Source of the DNA: an uncultured Polaribacter sp.
GTDB taxonomy: Bacteria; Bacteroidota; Bacteroidia; Flavobacteriales; Flavobacteriaceae
Assembly: GCA_913020555.1 (NCBI GenBank)
Contig: CAJWAC010000001.1
Span: 62,001 to 126,000, forward strand
Length of the DNA stretch: 64,000 bases
Direction: 5' to 3'
Part shown: positions 27,858-36,241 of the stretch, piece by piece
Numbering within the stretch: the stretch's first letter is position 1
How the letters are laid out: every line of letters begins with the position of its first letter
Notes under the pieces: model-generated
The model's input: only the letters and a program-made list of their open reading frames with translations
Databases searched by the model: none
Told to the model about the DNA's origin: nothing
Made by a program: the position numbers and the translations under genes

Positions 27858-27906
27858 GCAACAACATACATAGTTTATTGCTTACTTTACTTAATCAAAC
27901 CGCCCT
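27857..27906 (+). repeat. Possible fragment of a flavobacterial intergenic repeat
   Basis: Starts GGCAACAACATACATAG and continues through TTTATTGCTTAC to AAACCGCCC directly after a foreign-looking gene. From memory this resembles the left end of a dispersed repeat; the right end is not recognisable, so the copy may be decayed. Confidence 0.35.
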
Positions 27907-28016
27907 AATGTAAAAGACTCATACTTTATATTTCTTTTTGCTATTTTTACACAGTAATCCATCACACAAATACGATATTTAAAATAGAATTTATAAAAAT
28001 CTTAAAAAACAACATA

Positions 28017-28415
28017 ATGAAACTACTATCCAATCATCCAACAGAAGTGTTAATACTTTTTTTTCTAATTGTAACTTTTTTACAATCAGGAATTGATAAA
28101 TTATTAGATTGGAAGGGAAATGTTGGTTTTATTACTGACCATTTTAAAAATTCTCCTCTCAAAAATAGTGTGCCAATTTTATTAGCGGTAATCACAATAA
28201 TGGAAATCGTTGCAAGTCTTTCAATGATTTTTGGAGTGTATCAATTATATACATCAGAAGTAAAAGAAATTTCTTTAATTGGAATAGAGCTCTCTGCTAT
28301 TACTTTAATTTTTTTACTGATAGGGCAACGGTTAGCCAAAGATTATGCGGGAGCAATGAGCTTAGCAGTCTATTTTGTAATATCAGTTATTGGTGTTTAC
28401 TTATTAAATAATTAA
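28017..28415 (+). CDS. DoxX-like membrane protein
   Basis: Four-helix membrane protein of 132 residues with the DoxX-like start (FFLIVTFLQSGIDKLLDWKGNVGFITDHFKNSPL) and helices to the C-terminus (LAVYFVISVIGVYLL). The family covers quinol-related and poorly understood membrane proteins; no specific role can be given. It is a single plus-strand gene converging with the methyltransferase; the 140-bp gap after it has A/T-rich sequence without a clear terminator. Confidence 0.78.
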   Translation: MKLLSNHPTEVLILFFLIVTFLQSGIDKLLDWKGNVGFITDHFKNSPLKNSVPILLAVITIMEIVASLSMIFGVYQLYTSEVKEISLIGIELSAITLIFLLIGQRLAKDYAGAMSLAVYFVISVIGVYLLNN

Positions 28416-28557
28416 AAACTATTACTTTTAAAATATTAATAACCATAAACTATAACGAAGCGATTCAAAATATCCTTTCTAAAGAGCTATCTTTTTTCGG
28501 CTTACAGTTATATAATTTACAAATTAAAAAGAGCTAATATGCGTTTAAAAAGGTTTT

Positions 28558-29436
28558 TTAACTTTTTTTAAGCACGTAAATCAAAGAAGAATATTGTTTT
28601 GACTTAGTTGCCTTGATGTTTGATACAAATCCTCTATAAAAAGCTGAAATGGGTTTCATCCGTCCGTATTTATATTTCTCACTTAACAAAGAAACATAAT
28701 ACGCATCAAACTTCATAGGAAGTGTTTTTTCAACCTTTAAATTAACCGTAGCAAATAATTTTGAAATTGAAGTTTCTGAAAAATGCCATAAATGTCTAGG
28801 AACATCAAAAGCAGCCCAAAATTTATTATAATATTTAGCATCATAGCTTTTATAATTTGGTACAGCAATAATTAATTTTCCATTTTTAGTAATTAATTTT
28901 TCTAATATTGAAATATATTCCTCTAAATTTTCTACATGCTCTAATACATGCCAAAGTGTAATTATTTCAAACTTTTGATTGGTGAATTGTGATAAATCTT
29001 TATGAAGTAAAACTCCTTTCTTAGCAGCAATACTTCTTGCACCCGTATCAGGTTCTGTTCCAAAAACATTCCAAGAATTTACCTTACAAAATTTTAGAAA
29101 ATCACCCGTTCCTGCACCAACATCTAATATGTTTCTTTCTGGTCTAGAAATACTGTTTTGATCGAGTAAACATTCATTGATTAATCTCAATTTTCTTTTT
29201 AGGGTAATATTTTTTACTGCTTGATATATTTTATCAAAAAATGTTCTTTTCGAATCTGTATGAGAAATATAATCCTCACTTTTATAATATTTAGAGAGGT
29301 CTTCAGGAACAGGAGTTGTAACTAACATTTCATATTCCTTGTTAAACATTAACTCATAATTTTCATCAGAAACAGTATAATCTTTGCACTTTAAATAAGG
29401 CTTTAGATTACTGTAAAAAGCTGTTTTTTTAATCAT
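28558..29436 (-). CDS. Class I SAM-dependent methyltransferase
   Basis: Methyltransferase of 292 residues with motif I ILDVGAGTGDFLKFCK, the acidic loop GTEPDTGARSIA, and the post-motifs ITLWHVLEHVENLEEYISIL and KNGKLIIAVPNYKSYDAKYY. This arrangement is common in Bacteroidetes methyltransferases of unknown substrate, often surface-polysaccharide or quinone related. It lies just downstream of mnmG on the same strand, with a parS-like palindrome in the 47-bp gap. Confidence 0.88.
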   Translation of the reverse strand: MIKKTAFYSNLKPYLKCKDYTVSDENYELMFNKEYEMLVTTPVPEDLSKYYKSEDYISHTDSKRTFFDKIYQAVKNITLKRKLRLINECLLDQNSISRPERNILDVGAGTGDFLKFCKVNSWNVFGTEPDTGARSIAAKKGVLLHKDLSQFTNQKFEIITLWHVLEHVENLEEYISILEKLITKNGKLIIAVPNYKSYDAKYYNKFWAAFDVPRHLWHFSETSISKLFATVNLKVEKTLPMKFDAYYVSLLSEKYKYGRMKPISAFYRGFVSNIKATKSKQYSSLIYVLKKS

Positions 29437-29447
29437 GTAAGCTGGAC

Positions 29448-29463
29448 TGTTCCACGAGGAACA
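29448..29463. promoter_or_regulatory. parS-like palindrome 1
   Basis: TGTTCCACGAGGAACA is an almost perfect 16-bp palindrome (one asymmetric pair) and resembles the ParB-binding parS consensus TGTTNCACGTGAAACA. It lies between mnmG and the methyltransferase gene. Confidence 0.55.
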
Positions 29464-29483
29464 TTTGAATTTTTTTAAATTAA

Positions 29484-31361
29484 TTATCTACCCATATAAA
29501 CCAATAATACAGAAATATCACTTGGCGAAACCCCACTTATTCTACTAGCTTGAGAAATTGAAGTTGGCTGAATTTTAGTAAGTTTCTCTCGAGCTTCGTA
29601 CGATAAAGATTTTACTTTTTGATAATTAAAAAGCGAAGGAATTTTTACATTTTCTAATCTATTTAATTTATCTGCATTACTTTTTTCTTTGGCAATGTAT
29701 CCAGAATACTTAAGGTGAATTTCTGCCTGTTCAATAACTTCCTTACCTATGTGATTATCTTCTAAAAACGAGTTTAATTTCTCTAGTCCTTCAAAATCAG
29801 CAAAAGATAATTGCGGCCTTGCGGCTATTTTAAACAATTTCATAGATTGATTAACTAACGCTAAATTCTTAGATTCTAGAATAGGATTAATCTCCTCTTT
29901 TCGGACGCTAGTCTTTTCCAAAAATTTAATCAATAGGTCTGTTTTTTCCTGTTTTTCTAAAACTCTTTTCATTCGGTCTTCAGAAGCAAGACCAATCTCA
30001 AAACCTTTTTTAGTTAAACGCAAATCGGCATTATCTTGCCTCAATAATGTTCTATATTCCGCTCTTGAAGTAAACATCCTGTATGGCTCTTCTGTCCCTT
30101 TCGTAATTAAATCATCGATTAAAACTCCTATATAAGCTTCGTTCCTTTTTAGAATAAAAGGTTTCTTTTCCTGAACTTTTAAAGCTGCATTAACACCTGC
30201 CATTAACCCTTGAGCACCTGCCTCCTCATAACCCGTTGTTCCATTAATTTGACCTGCGAAAAATAAATTTTCAATCAACTTTGTTTCTAAAGAATGTTTT
30301 AATTGAGTTGGTGGAAAATAATCATATTCAATTGCATATCCGTATCGAAAAAACTTTACGTTTTCAAAACCTTCAATGGCTCTGATTGCTTTATCTTGAA
30401 TGTCTTCTGGTAATGATGTTGAAAATCCATTTACATACATTTCACATGTTGTCCAACCTTCAGGCTCTACAAAAATTTGATGCCTTTCTTTGGTCGCAAA
30501 ACGATCTACTTTATCTTCCACAGAAGGACAATATCTTGGGCCAGTTGACTTAATTCTTCCGTTAAACATTGGAGACCTTTCAAAACCTTCCTTTAATAAA
30601 TCATGTACTTTTGGATTTGTATAAGTCAACCAACAAGAACGTTGTTTGGCTAGGTTTTTTGTTATCGGTAAATATGAAAATTTTTCTGTGTGTTCATCAC
30701 CAGGTTGCTCTGTCATTTTTGTATAATCTAGAGATCTACCATCTACCCTTGGCGGTGTTCCTGTCTTCATTCTACCCGATTCAAAACCTCTTGCTACTAA
30801 ATCTTCTGTAATACCCTTAGAAGCCCCTTCACCAACTCTTCCTCCACCAAAACTTTTGTCACCTATATGAATCAACCCGTTTAAAAAAGTACCAGCCGTA
30901 ATTACAACTGTTTTTGCCTTAATTTCTAAACCAAGAGCTGTTTTAACACCTATAATTTTATCATCAGCAAATAACAGACCATTAACAGCGTCCTGATAAA
31001 AATCTAAATTCTGTGTTTGCTCTAAAATAGTTCTCCAACATTCTGCAAACTGCATTCTGTCTGACTGAGCTCTTGGACTCCACATTGCCGGCCCTTTTGA
31101 TTTATTAAGCATTTTAAACTGAATTGCTGTTTTATCAGTTACAATTCCGCTATAACCACCAAGCGCGTCAATTTCTCTAATAATCTGCCCTTTTGCAATA
31201 CCACCCATTGCTGGATTACAGCTCATTTGAGCAATATTCTGCAAATTCATTGTAATTAACAAAGTGTGCGCGCCCATGTTTGCAGCAGCCGCAGCAGCCT
31301 CACTTCCTGCATGACCACCACCAACTACAATAACATCATATGTTGTTGAAAATAAACTCAT
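29484..31361 (-). CDS. mnmG: tRNA uridine-5-carboxymethylaminomethyl modification enzyme MnmG
   Basis: FAD enzyme that, with MnmE, modifies the wobble uridine of several tRNAs. The 625-residue protein has the N-terminal FAD motif VIVVGGGHAGSEAAAAAANMG, the second signature GEQINGTTGYEEAGAQGL-like stretch (FFAGQINGTTGYEEAGAQGL), and a C-terminal helical domain ending in SISQASRISGVSPSDISVLLVYMG. Length is normal. The gene, long known as gidA, often lies near replication origins, and here parS-like sites flank it on both sides. Confidence 0.98.
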   Translation of the reverse strand: MSLFSTTYDVIVVGGGHAGSEAAAAAANMGAHTLLITMNLQNIAQMSCNPAMGGIAKGQIIREIDALGGYSGIVTDKTAIQFKMLNKSKGPAMWSPRAQSDRMQFAECWRTILEQTQNLDFYQDAVNGLLFADDKIIGVKTALGLEIKAKTVVITAGTFLNGLIHIGDKSFGGGRVGEGASKGITEDLVARGFESGRMKTGTPPRVDGRSLDYTKMTEQPGDEHTEKFSYLPITKNLAKQRSCWLTYTNPKVHDLLKEGFERSPMFNGRIKSTGPRYCPSVEDKVDRFATKERHQIFVEPEGWTTCEMYVNGFSTSLPEDIQDKAIRAIEGFENVKFFRYGYAIEYDYFPPTQLKHSLETKLIENLFFAGQINGTTGYEEAGAQGLMAGVNAALKVQEKKPFILKRNEAYIGVLIDDLITKGTEEPYRMFTSRAEYRTLLRQDNADLRLTKKGFEIGLASEDRMKRVLEKQEKTDLLIKFLEKTSVRKEEINPILESKNLALVNQSMKLFKIAARPQLSFADFEGLEKLNSFLEDNHIGKEVIEQAEIHLKYSGYIAKEKSNADKLNRLENVKIPSLFNYQKVKSLSYEAREKLTKIQPTSISQASRISGVSPSDISVLLVYMGR

Positions 31362-31370
31362 AATTCTTTT

Positions 31371-31386
31371 AGTTCCACGTGAAACT
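31371..31386. promoter_or_regulatory. parS-like palindrome 2
   Basis: AGTTCCACGTGAAACT matches the parS consensus TGTTNCACGTGAAACA at all but the two outermost bases. It lies nine bases upstream of the mnmG start, in its leader. Confidence 0.65.
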
Positions 31387-31407
31387 TTTATGTTAATTAT
31401 TTAAAAA

Positions 31408-31821
31408 TCAATTATTTAAACAAAATAAAGCTTGGTTTTCTTTATTTCTCATTTCCTTTTTATCATCATCAGATTTATCTTTAAAACCCATATAATGTAA
31501 AACCCCATGAATCATTACTCTGTGTAGTTCTTCCTCAAACGTAACCTTATAATCTTTAGCGTTATCGTTTATCCTATCTATAGAAATAAAAATATCTCCA
31601 TTCAATAATTTCCCCAAAGTGTTATCGAAACTAATGATATCTGTTAAGGTGTCATGTTTTAGAAACTCTATATTTAGTTTATGAAGATATTCATCATCAC
31701 AAAAAACATAATTGATCTCTCCTACCTCAAAACCATTTTCCTGAACGACATTCATTATCCAATCTTTAAGAATTTGCTCTTCTTTAAGAATAAAATCTGT
31801 TTCGTAATTAAATAGAATCAT
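31408..31821 (-). CDS. ybeY: Endoribonuclease YbeY (rRNA maturation factor)
   Basis: Metal-dependent RNase for 16S rRNA 3' maturation and ribosome quality control. The signature reads HGVLHYMGFKDK: the first two His of the H-x3-H-x5-H site are kept, but Asp takes the place of the third His, a variant I recall as usual in Bacteroidetes. ATG at 31821 (MILFNYETDF) is preferred to an in-frame ATG six codons upstream, because it avoids overlap with the DUF4175 gene. It sits between that gene and mnmG in one reverse-strand unit. Confidence 0.93.
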   Translation of the reverse strand: MILFNYETDFILKEEQILKDWIMNVVQENGFEVGEINYVFCDDEYLHKLNIEFLKHDTLTDIISFDNTLGKLLNGDIFISIDRINDNAKDYKVTFEEELHRVMIHGVLHYMGFKDKSDDDKKEMRNKENQALFCLNN

Positions 31822-31828
31822 ACTAAAC

Positions 31829-34800
31829 CTAATTGCCATCAGAAAAATACGCTCTGACTTTCTTTTTATAATTTTGCTGCAAAGGTAATGATTGTCTATT
31901 TAAAATCTCTATTTGATTGTAAAACTGCTTTTTGAACTGTATGGCTTTTACCTTATTCCGTTGGTTTTCCGTTTTGTTCGCTGTAGATTTTCTTTTTTTA
32001 TCTTTGCCTTGTTCTAAAGCAGCCTTTTCAAGTTTCAACAGCTCGTAATTTAAGTTTTGCATTTTTTGAAGAGTTCCGGAATTAAATCCTTTTTCTAAAA
32101 TCTCGTTCTCTAACTCTTCCATCGACTTTAGAGCTTTCTTGGCATTTCCATTTCCTCCTGACTTTCCGTTTTCACTCTCTTTAATAGCGTTTTGTAACTC
32201 CTGCCTTAATTGAGACTGCTGTTTAAAAATCTCATATAATTCACCGTCCAAATCATCGTTAACATCCCCACCTTTTCCCTTTCTATCTCCTTCTTTTCCT
32301 CCTTTACCTTTGTTACCTTTTTCCCCTGGTTTACCTGGTTTACCTTGTGAATCCGTTTTGTTTCCATCTTTACCCTGTCCCTTTTTATCACCTTTCTGCA
32401 TTCCATCTTTCATCTTTTTAGATAAACCTTCCTGTTTCTTTATCAAATCTGGTAAGCTAAAACCCTGTCCTTTCCCTTTCTTTCCTTTTCCCATTTTCAT
32501 AGACATGCTATTTTGCATGCTATTTAACATATTACTCAAATAGTCAGCCAAATTATTGGTAGCTGTCATTACATAACGCTGATTAGAAATGCCGTTACTA
32601 AATCTATTTTCAGAGAAATTATACAAAGATTGATCTAAATTATAATGCGCTAAAGAAAGGTCGTCTTGAATTTTAGTAGATATTTTTGGAACACGCATTG
32701 CCAAAACATACAAGCTATCATCAATATGCTCAAAATAAGTTTTAATTTGATTTTGTTTTTTCAGGTCTTTACCAAAATCTGGATGAGATGTTGAAGTCTC
32801 GCTAAACTTATCCATTAATTGTTCTTGTTTAAAAGAAAAAATGACTAAGTTTTCAAGTATTTTACGCAAATCGTCCATGTTTTCTTCCATAGCATCTCCC
32901 TGCATTTCCATCATACCTTTTTGCATTTTGGTAGCCATTTCTTTCATCTTTTTAGATGATTGCTTTTGATTCTTTTTAGCCTCTTGCTGCTTTTGATTGT
33001 TTAAATTTTCTTCAGATATATTCAATTCTTTATCAATATCTTCCTTTTCATCTTCTACATCTGGCAATTCTATTGGTTCTTTTAATTTCTCATTATCCTT
33101 ATCTAATTCTTCCAATTCTTTTTTGATGTCTTCAAACTCCTTTTTAATGCCTTTTTGAGCTTCCAAGTTATTCTTTTCACTCTTTTCTAAGTCCTTTTGT
33201 TTACCTGATAATTCTTCAATTTTATTGGCAATTTGCATTGTTTTTTGCTCAACGTAAAATCGCTTTACCATTTCTAAAGTTTTTTCTAAACTACGCTGTT
33301 GTTGTTTATTCTGTTGAGCCAATTCTTTTGCTTTTTTAACTAAATCTTCTTTATTTAGTTTGTCTGCCATTTTTTGAATTTCATCAAGCAACTTTTGTTG
33401 TTTTTCTAATTTTTTAAGTTCCTTAATACGTTCTTTTAAATCCTCTTTTTTTTCTTGTAATGATTCATCTTTTTCCACTTTTTCATCTAGATTTTCTTGC
33501 AATTTATCCGTTTGCCTTTGCATCATCTTTTTGTATTGCTCTTGACGTTTAATGAAACTTTCAACCTTTTTTTTATCATTCCAGTTAATATTCTTTTTGT
33601 TTTGTAAATCTTGCTGAATATTTTCTAATTGTTCTTGTTGCTTTTTTTGTTTTTGAATGGAATTCTCAAGATCATTAATTGTATTTCTTTGCTCCTGTAA
33701 TAGTTCTTCTTCTACCTCATCATCTGTCTTTTGTCTGTAGGTGAAAATTTTACTTTTTGCTTGTTTACTTCCATTTATACCATCATTGTCAAATACCTGA
33801 AAAAATAGCTCGTAATTCACTCCTTTCTCTAAATTCAATCCATCAGGAAATTGATAGAAAAATGTCTGGATGTTTTGTTTACTAATTTGAAGATCAAAAT
33901 TTTGTTTTTGTTCTGGTTTATCTTCATTATAATACACCAATCTTAATTTTCTTAATCCGTAGTCATCAGAAATTTGCCCTGCAAATTGTGCTGTTCCACG
34001 TGAAATACTATCAATATTTGAACTTACACTAATTAAGGGAAATTCGTCTTTTATAACATCTACAGAAAACTGCAAGTTCTCATAATCTTTTAAATATTTG
34101 TTTGATGAAGAGATTTGATAATTCAGTACTTTACTAATTTTCTGCTCATATTCAAAATTATCATCATCTATATTTTTAAATAATGCTCTTTTGTTTTTAC
34201 TTATAAAAGTAATTTGATCTGCTTGTGAAGTCTTTACCTTCCATGTAATATTAGTACCTTCAGGAACTATTAAATTCCCTGAATTTTGAATCTTTTCGTT
34301 TCTTCTATTGAGATATCTTGGATAATTGAGCTCTAAATAAATATTATTAATAGTAGGAGTTTTAATTACCTCTATTTGATAGTTTTGAGATTGAACTCCA
34401 TTTGATTCTAAATAAAAAGTAATCGGTTTTTGAACATCAGAAAATGTGTAACTAAAAGAAGCCTTACCATTACTTTGTAAATAATAATTTTGATTATCAA
34501 AAATAATATTTGCTTCATTAGGTACTACATTTCCAGCAGTTTTTATAGCAAGAGTAATTGGTTCACCTTGAATAACCTTTAGACTGTTGTTTTCTACAAT
34601 AAAAGCAAAAGGAGCTGGCGGATTATAGGCTGTTCTATAATTTACAACACGTTCTAAACTATCATTAATAAAACCATTAGTCGTTGTAAACAAACTAATT
34701 ACATAAACTATAATAGGTAAAACAGCATATTTTAAATACTTTTTATTCTGTTTAAAATCAATTGCTTTTGCAAAAGGGATAGGTTGTAATTCTGATGATT

Positions 34801-35191
34801 TTTGTCTAATACTTGCTAAAATCAAATCAGACTGATGCACATTTTCTTTAAGTTGTAAAACGTTTAATAATTTATCCTTTACTTCAGGAAAATGATTCCC
34901 AATGATTTTTGATGATGCTTCTAAAGAAATTCCTTTTCTGAAACCAATCAACTTAAAAATTGGAATAGCGATAAATTTCATCAAAAGAAATAGCTCAACA
35001 GTAATAAAAATCCAAAACAAAAAGGTTCTTGCTGTTGGTTTTAACCACAAAAAGTATTCCAAAAACAAAGTGAAAAAGAAATACAATAAACCTAATGATA
35101 GGAATAAAATAGCGCCTTTTATCAATTCATTTGTGTAATATTTTTTATAAAACTGATGTAATTTTTTCTCTATGTCTGTAAACTCGCTCAT
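31829..35191 (-). CDS. DUF4175 family large membrane protein
   Basis: Protein of 1120 residues, family role unknown. Two N-terminal membrane helices (about residues 20-80) and one near residue 155 are followed by a beta-rich periplasmic part to about residue 480. A very long charged coiled coil (about 490-760, many Gln, Lys and Glu) comes next, then a Gly/Lys/Pro-rich low-complexity stretch (PGKPGEKGNKGKGG) near residue 940. The build suggests an envelope-spanning scaffold. It is cotranscribed with ybeY seven bases downstream. A parS-like site lies inside it at 33992. Confidence 0.88.
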   Translation of the reverse strand: MSEFTDIEKKLHQFYKKYYTNELIKGAILFLSLGLLYFFFTLFLEYFLWLKPTARTFLFWIFITVELFLLMKFIAIPIFKLIGFRKGISLEASSKIIGNHFPEVKDKLLNVLQLKENVHQSDLILASIRQKSSELQPIPFAKAIDFKQNKKYLKYAVLPIIVYVISLFTTTNGFINDSLERVVNYRTAYNPPAPFAFIVENNSLKVIQGEPITLAIKTAGNVVPNEANIIFDNQNYYLQSNGKASFSYTFSDVQKPITFYLESNGVQSQNYQIEVIKTPTINNIYLELNYPRYLNRRNEKIQNSGNLIVPEGTNITWKVKTSQADQITFISKNKRALFKNIDDDNFEYEQKISKVLNYQISSSNKYLKDYENLQFSVDVIKDEFPLISVSSNIDSISRGTAQFAGQISDDYGLRKLRLVYYNEDKPEQKQNFDLQISKQNIQTFFYQFPDGLNLEKGVNYELFFQVFDNDGINGSKQAKSKIFTYRQKTDDEVEEELLQEQRNTINDLENSIQKQKKQQEQLENIQQDLQNKKNINWNDKKKVESFIKRQEQYKKMMQRQTDKLQENLDEKVEKDESLQEKKEDLKERIKELKKLEKQQKLLDEIQKMADKLNKEDLVKKAKELAQQNKQQQRSLEKTLEMVKRFYVEQKTMQIANKIEELSGKQKDLEKSEKNNLEAQKGIKKEFEDIKKELEELDKDNEKLKEPIELPDVEDEKEDIDKELNISEENLNNQKQQEAKKNQKQSSKKMKEMATKMQKGMMEMQGDAMEENMDDLRKILENLVIFSFKQEQLMDKFSETSTSHPDFGKDLKKQNQIKTYFEHIDDSLYVLAMRVPKISTKIQDDLSLAHYNLDQSLYNFSENRFSNGISNQRYVMTATNNLADYLSNMLNSMQNSMSMKMGKGKKGKGQGFSLPDLIKKQEGLSKKMKDGMQKGDKKGQGKDGNKTDSQGKPGKPGEKGNKGKGGKEGDRKGKGGDVNDDLDGELYEIFKQQSQLRQELQNAIKESENGKSGGNGNAKKALKSMEELENEILEKGFNSGTLQKMQNLNYELLKLEKAALEQGKDKKRKSTANKTENQRNKVKAIQFKKQFYNQIEILNRQSLPLQQNYKKKVRAYFSDGN
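33992..34007. promoter_or_regulatory. parS-like palindrome 3
   Basis: TGTTCCACGTGAAATA matches TGTTNCACGTGAAACA at 15 of 16 positions. It lies inside the DUF4175 reading frame, where parS sites are often found because the site does not require non-coding DNA. Confidence 0.65.
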
Positions 35192-35303
35192 AATTAACTA
35201 ATAAAAATACATCTTTTGATACTATCCTCCATAAAATAACTGTTAAAACGATTTGTAAGTATTTTACATTTTCAACAACTAATATTTTATAAAAACCTAA
35301 AAA

Positions 35304-36146
35304 ATGAAAAATAGCATCCAATTTATAATAGTATTGATATCAATTTCAGCCTATTCACAAAGTCCTTGGACACAACCAAAAAATGGACTTTATACTCAAG
35401 TTTCATTTACAACAATACCAAATTATGATGCTATTTTTAGCAATTCAGATCAAAAATTATTTGGCACCTATTCTGACAATACTATTCAGTTTTTTGGAGA
35501 ATATGGTTTGTCTGATCAAACTTCTTTAGTTATAAATCTGCCATTTAAACTAATCTCCGTAAACGATTTTAAAGATCCTACAGTAAATTGTGATGAAAAT
35601 TGTGATGAAAATTACAGTAACAATTCTTTAGGAAATATTGCTTTTGGCATAAAACATAACTTTTACAAACAAAAATGGTTGCTTTCGGGACAGTTTTCTG
35701 TAGAAGCAAATACAGGTTCTTATGATTCCGTTTCTGGAATTAGAACCGGTTATGATGCTTGGTCTTTTACACCATTATTTTTGGCTGGTAAAAGCTTTGG
35801 AAAAACCTATATACAAGCATTTACTGGAGCAGACATTAGAACAAATGGATATAGTTCTAACTTTAAAATTGGTGGAGAAATCGGTAGAAAAATCAGTAAA
35901 AAAATATGGTTAATTGGTTTTCTAGATATTTCAAAATCTTTAAATAATGGTACTATTAATTTACCAACAGAAAATATACAAACCGCTCTTTATGTAAATA
36001 ATCAAGAATATGGTTCATTCGGTTTCAAGGGCATTGGAGAATTTACAGAAAAATTTGGGGTTACAGCTGGTTTTGGCGGCGCCTTTTTTGGTAACAATGT
36101 TGCAAAACAAGCAGCTATAACTTTTGGAGTATACCACAAATTTTAA
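35304..36146 (+). CDS. Predicted outer-membrane beta-barrel protein
   Basis: Exported protein of 280 residues; signal peptide MKNSIQFIIVLISISAYSQ. The body alternates short amphipathic strands (NTIQFFGEYGLSDQTSLVINLPFKL, IAFGIKHNFYKQKWLLSGQFSVE) and ends in an aromatic residue (FGVYHKF), as outer-membrane barrels do. A small DENCDEN repeat near residue 105 holds two cysteines. Specific role unknown. It stands alone, divergent from the DUF4175 gene and closed by a terminator. Confidence 0.75.
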   Translation: MKNSIQFIIVLISISAYSQSPWTQPKNGLYTQVSFTTIPNYDAIFSNSDQKLFGTYSDNTIQFFGEYGLSDQTSLVINLPFKLISVNDFKDPTVNCDENCDENYSNNSLGNIAFGIKHNFYKQKWLLSGQFSVEANTGSYDSVSGIRTGYDAWSFTPLFLAGKSFGKTYIQAFTGADIRTNGYSSNFKIGGEIGRKISKKIWLIGFLDISKSLNNGTINLPTENIQTALYVNNQEYGSFGFKGIGEFTEKFGVTAGFGGAFFGNNVAKQAAITFGVYHKF

Positions 36147-36176
36147 TTATCAGATAATTTTAACAATAATTGAAAG

Positions 36177-36198
36177 GCCTTTTTAAAGGCTTTTTTTT
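36177..36198 (+). terminator. Terminator of the beta-barrel gene
   Basis: Stem GCCTT (36177-36181) with AAGGC (36186-36190), loop TTTA, then eight T (36191-36198). Confidence 0.85.
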
Positions 36199-36213
36199 AT
36201 GATTAGAGTAAAG

Positions 36214-36221
36214 TATCTTTG
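36214..36221 (+). promoter_or_regulatory. -7 element of the gltX promoter
   Basis: TATCTTTG fits TAnnTTTG, 20 bp before the gltX ATG. The -33 region falls in the T-run of the preceding terminator. Confidence 0.65.
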
Positions 36222-36241
36222 CAGCTCTAAAAAACAAAAAA

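Noticed and set aside
28416-28557. Possible third copy of the structured intergenic element (TTAAAAAGAGCT shared with 22.2 kb)
   Set aside because: Only about a dozen A/T-rich bases are shared and the closing helix is absent.
31408-31821. YbeY lacking the third metal-ligand His (Asp instead)
   Set aside because: I recall this as usual for Bacteroidetes YbeY, so it is noted in the gene entry and not raised as a finding.
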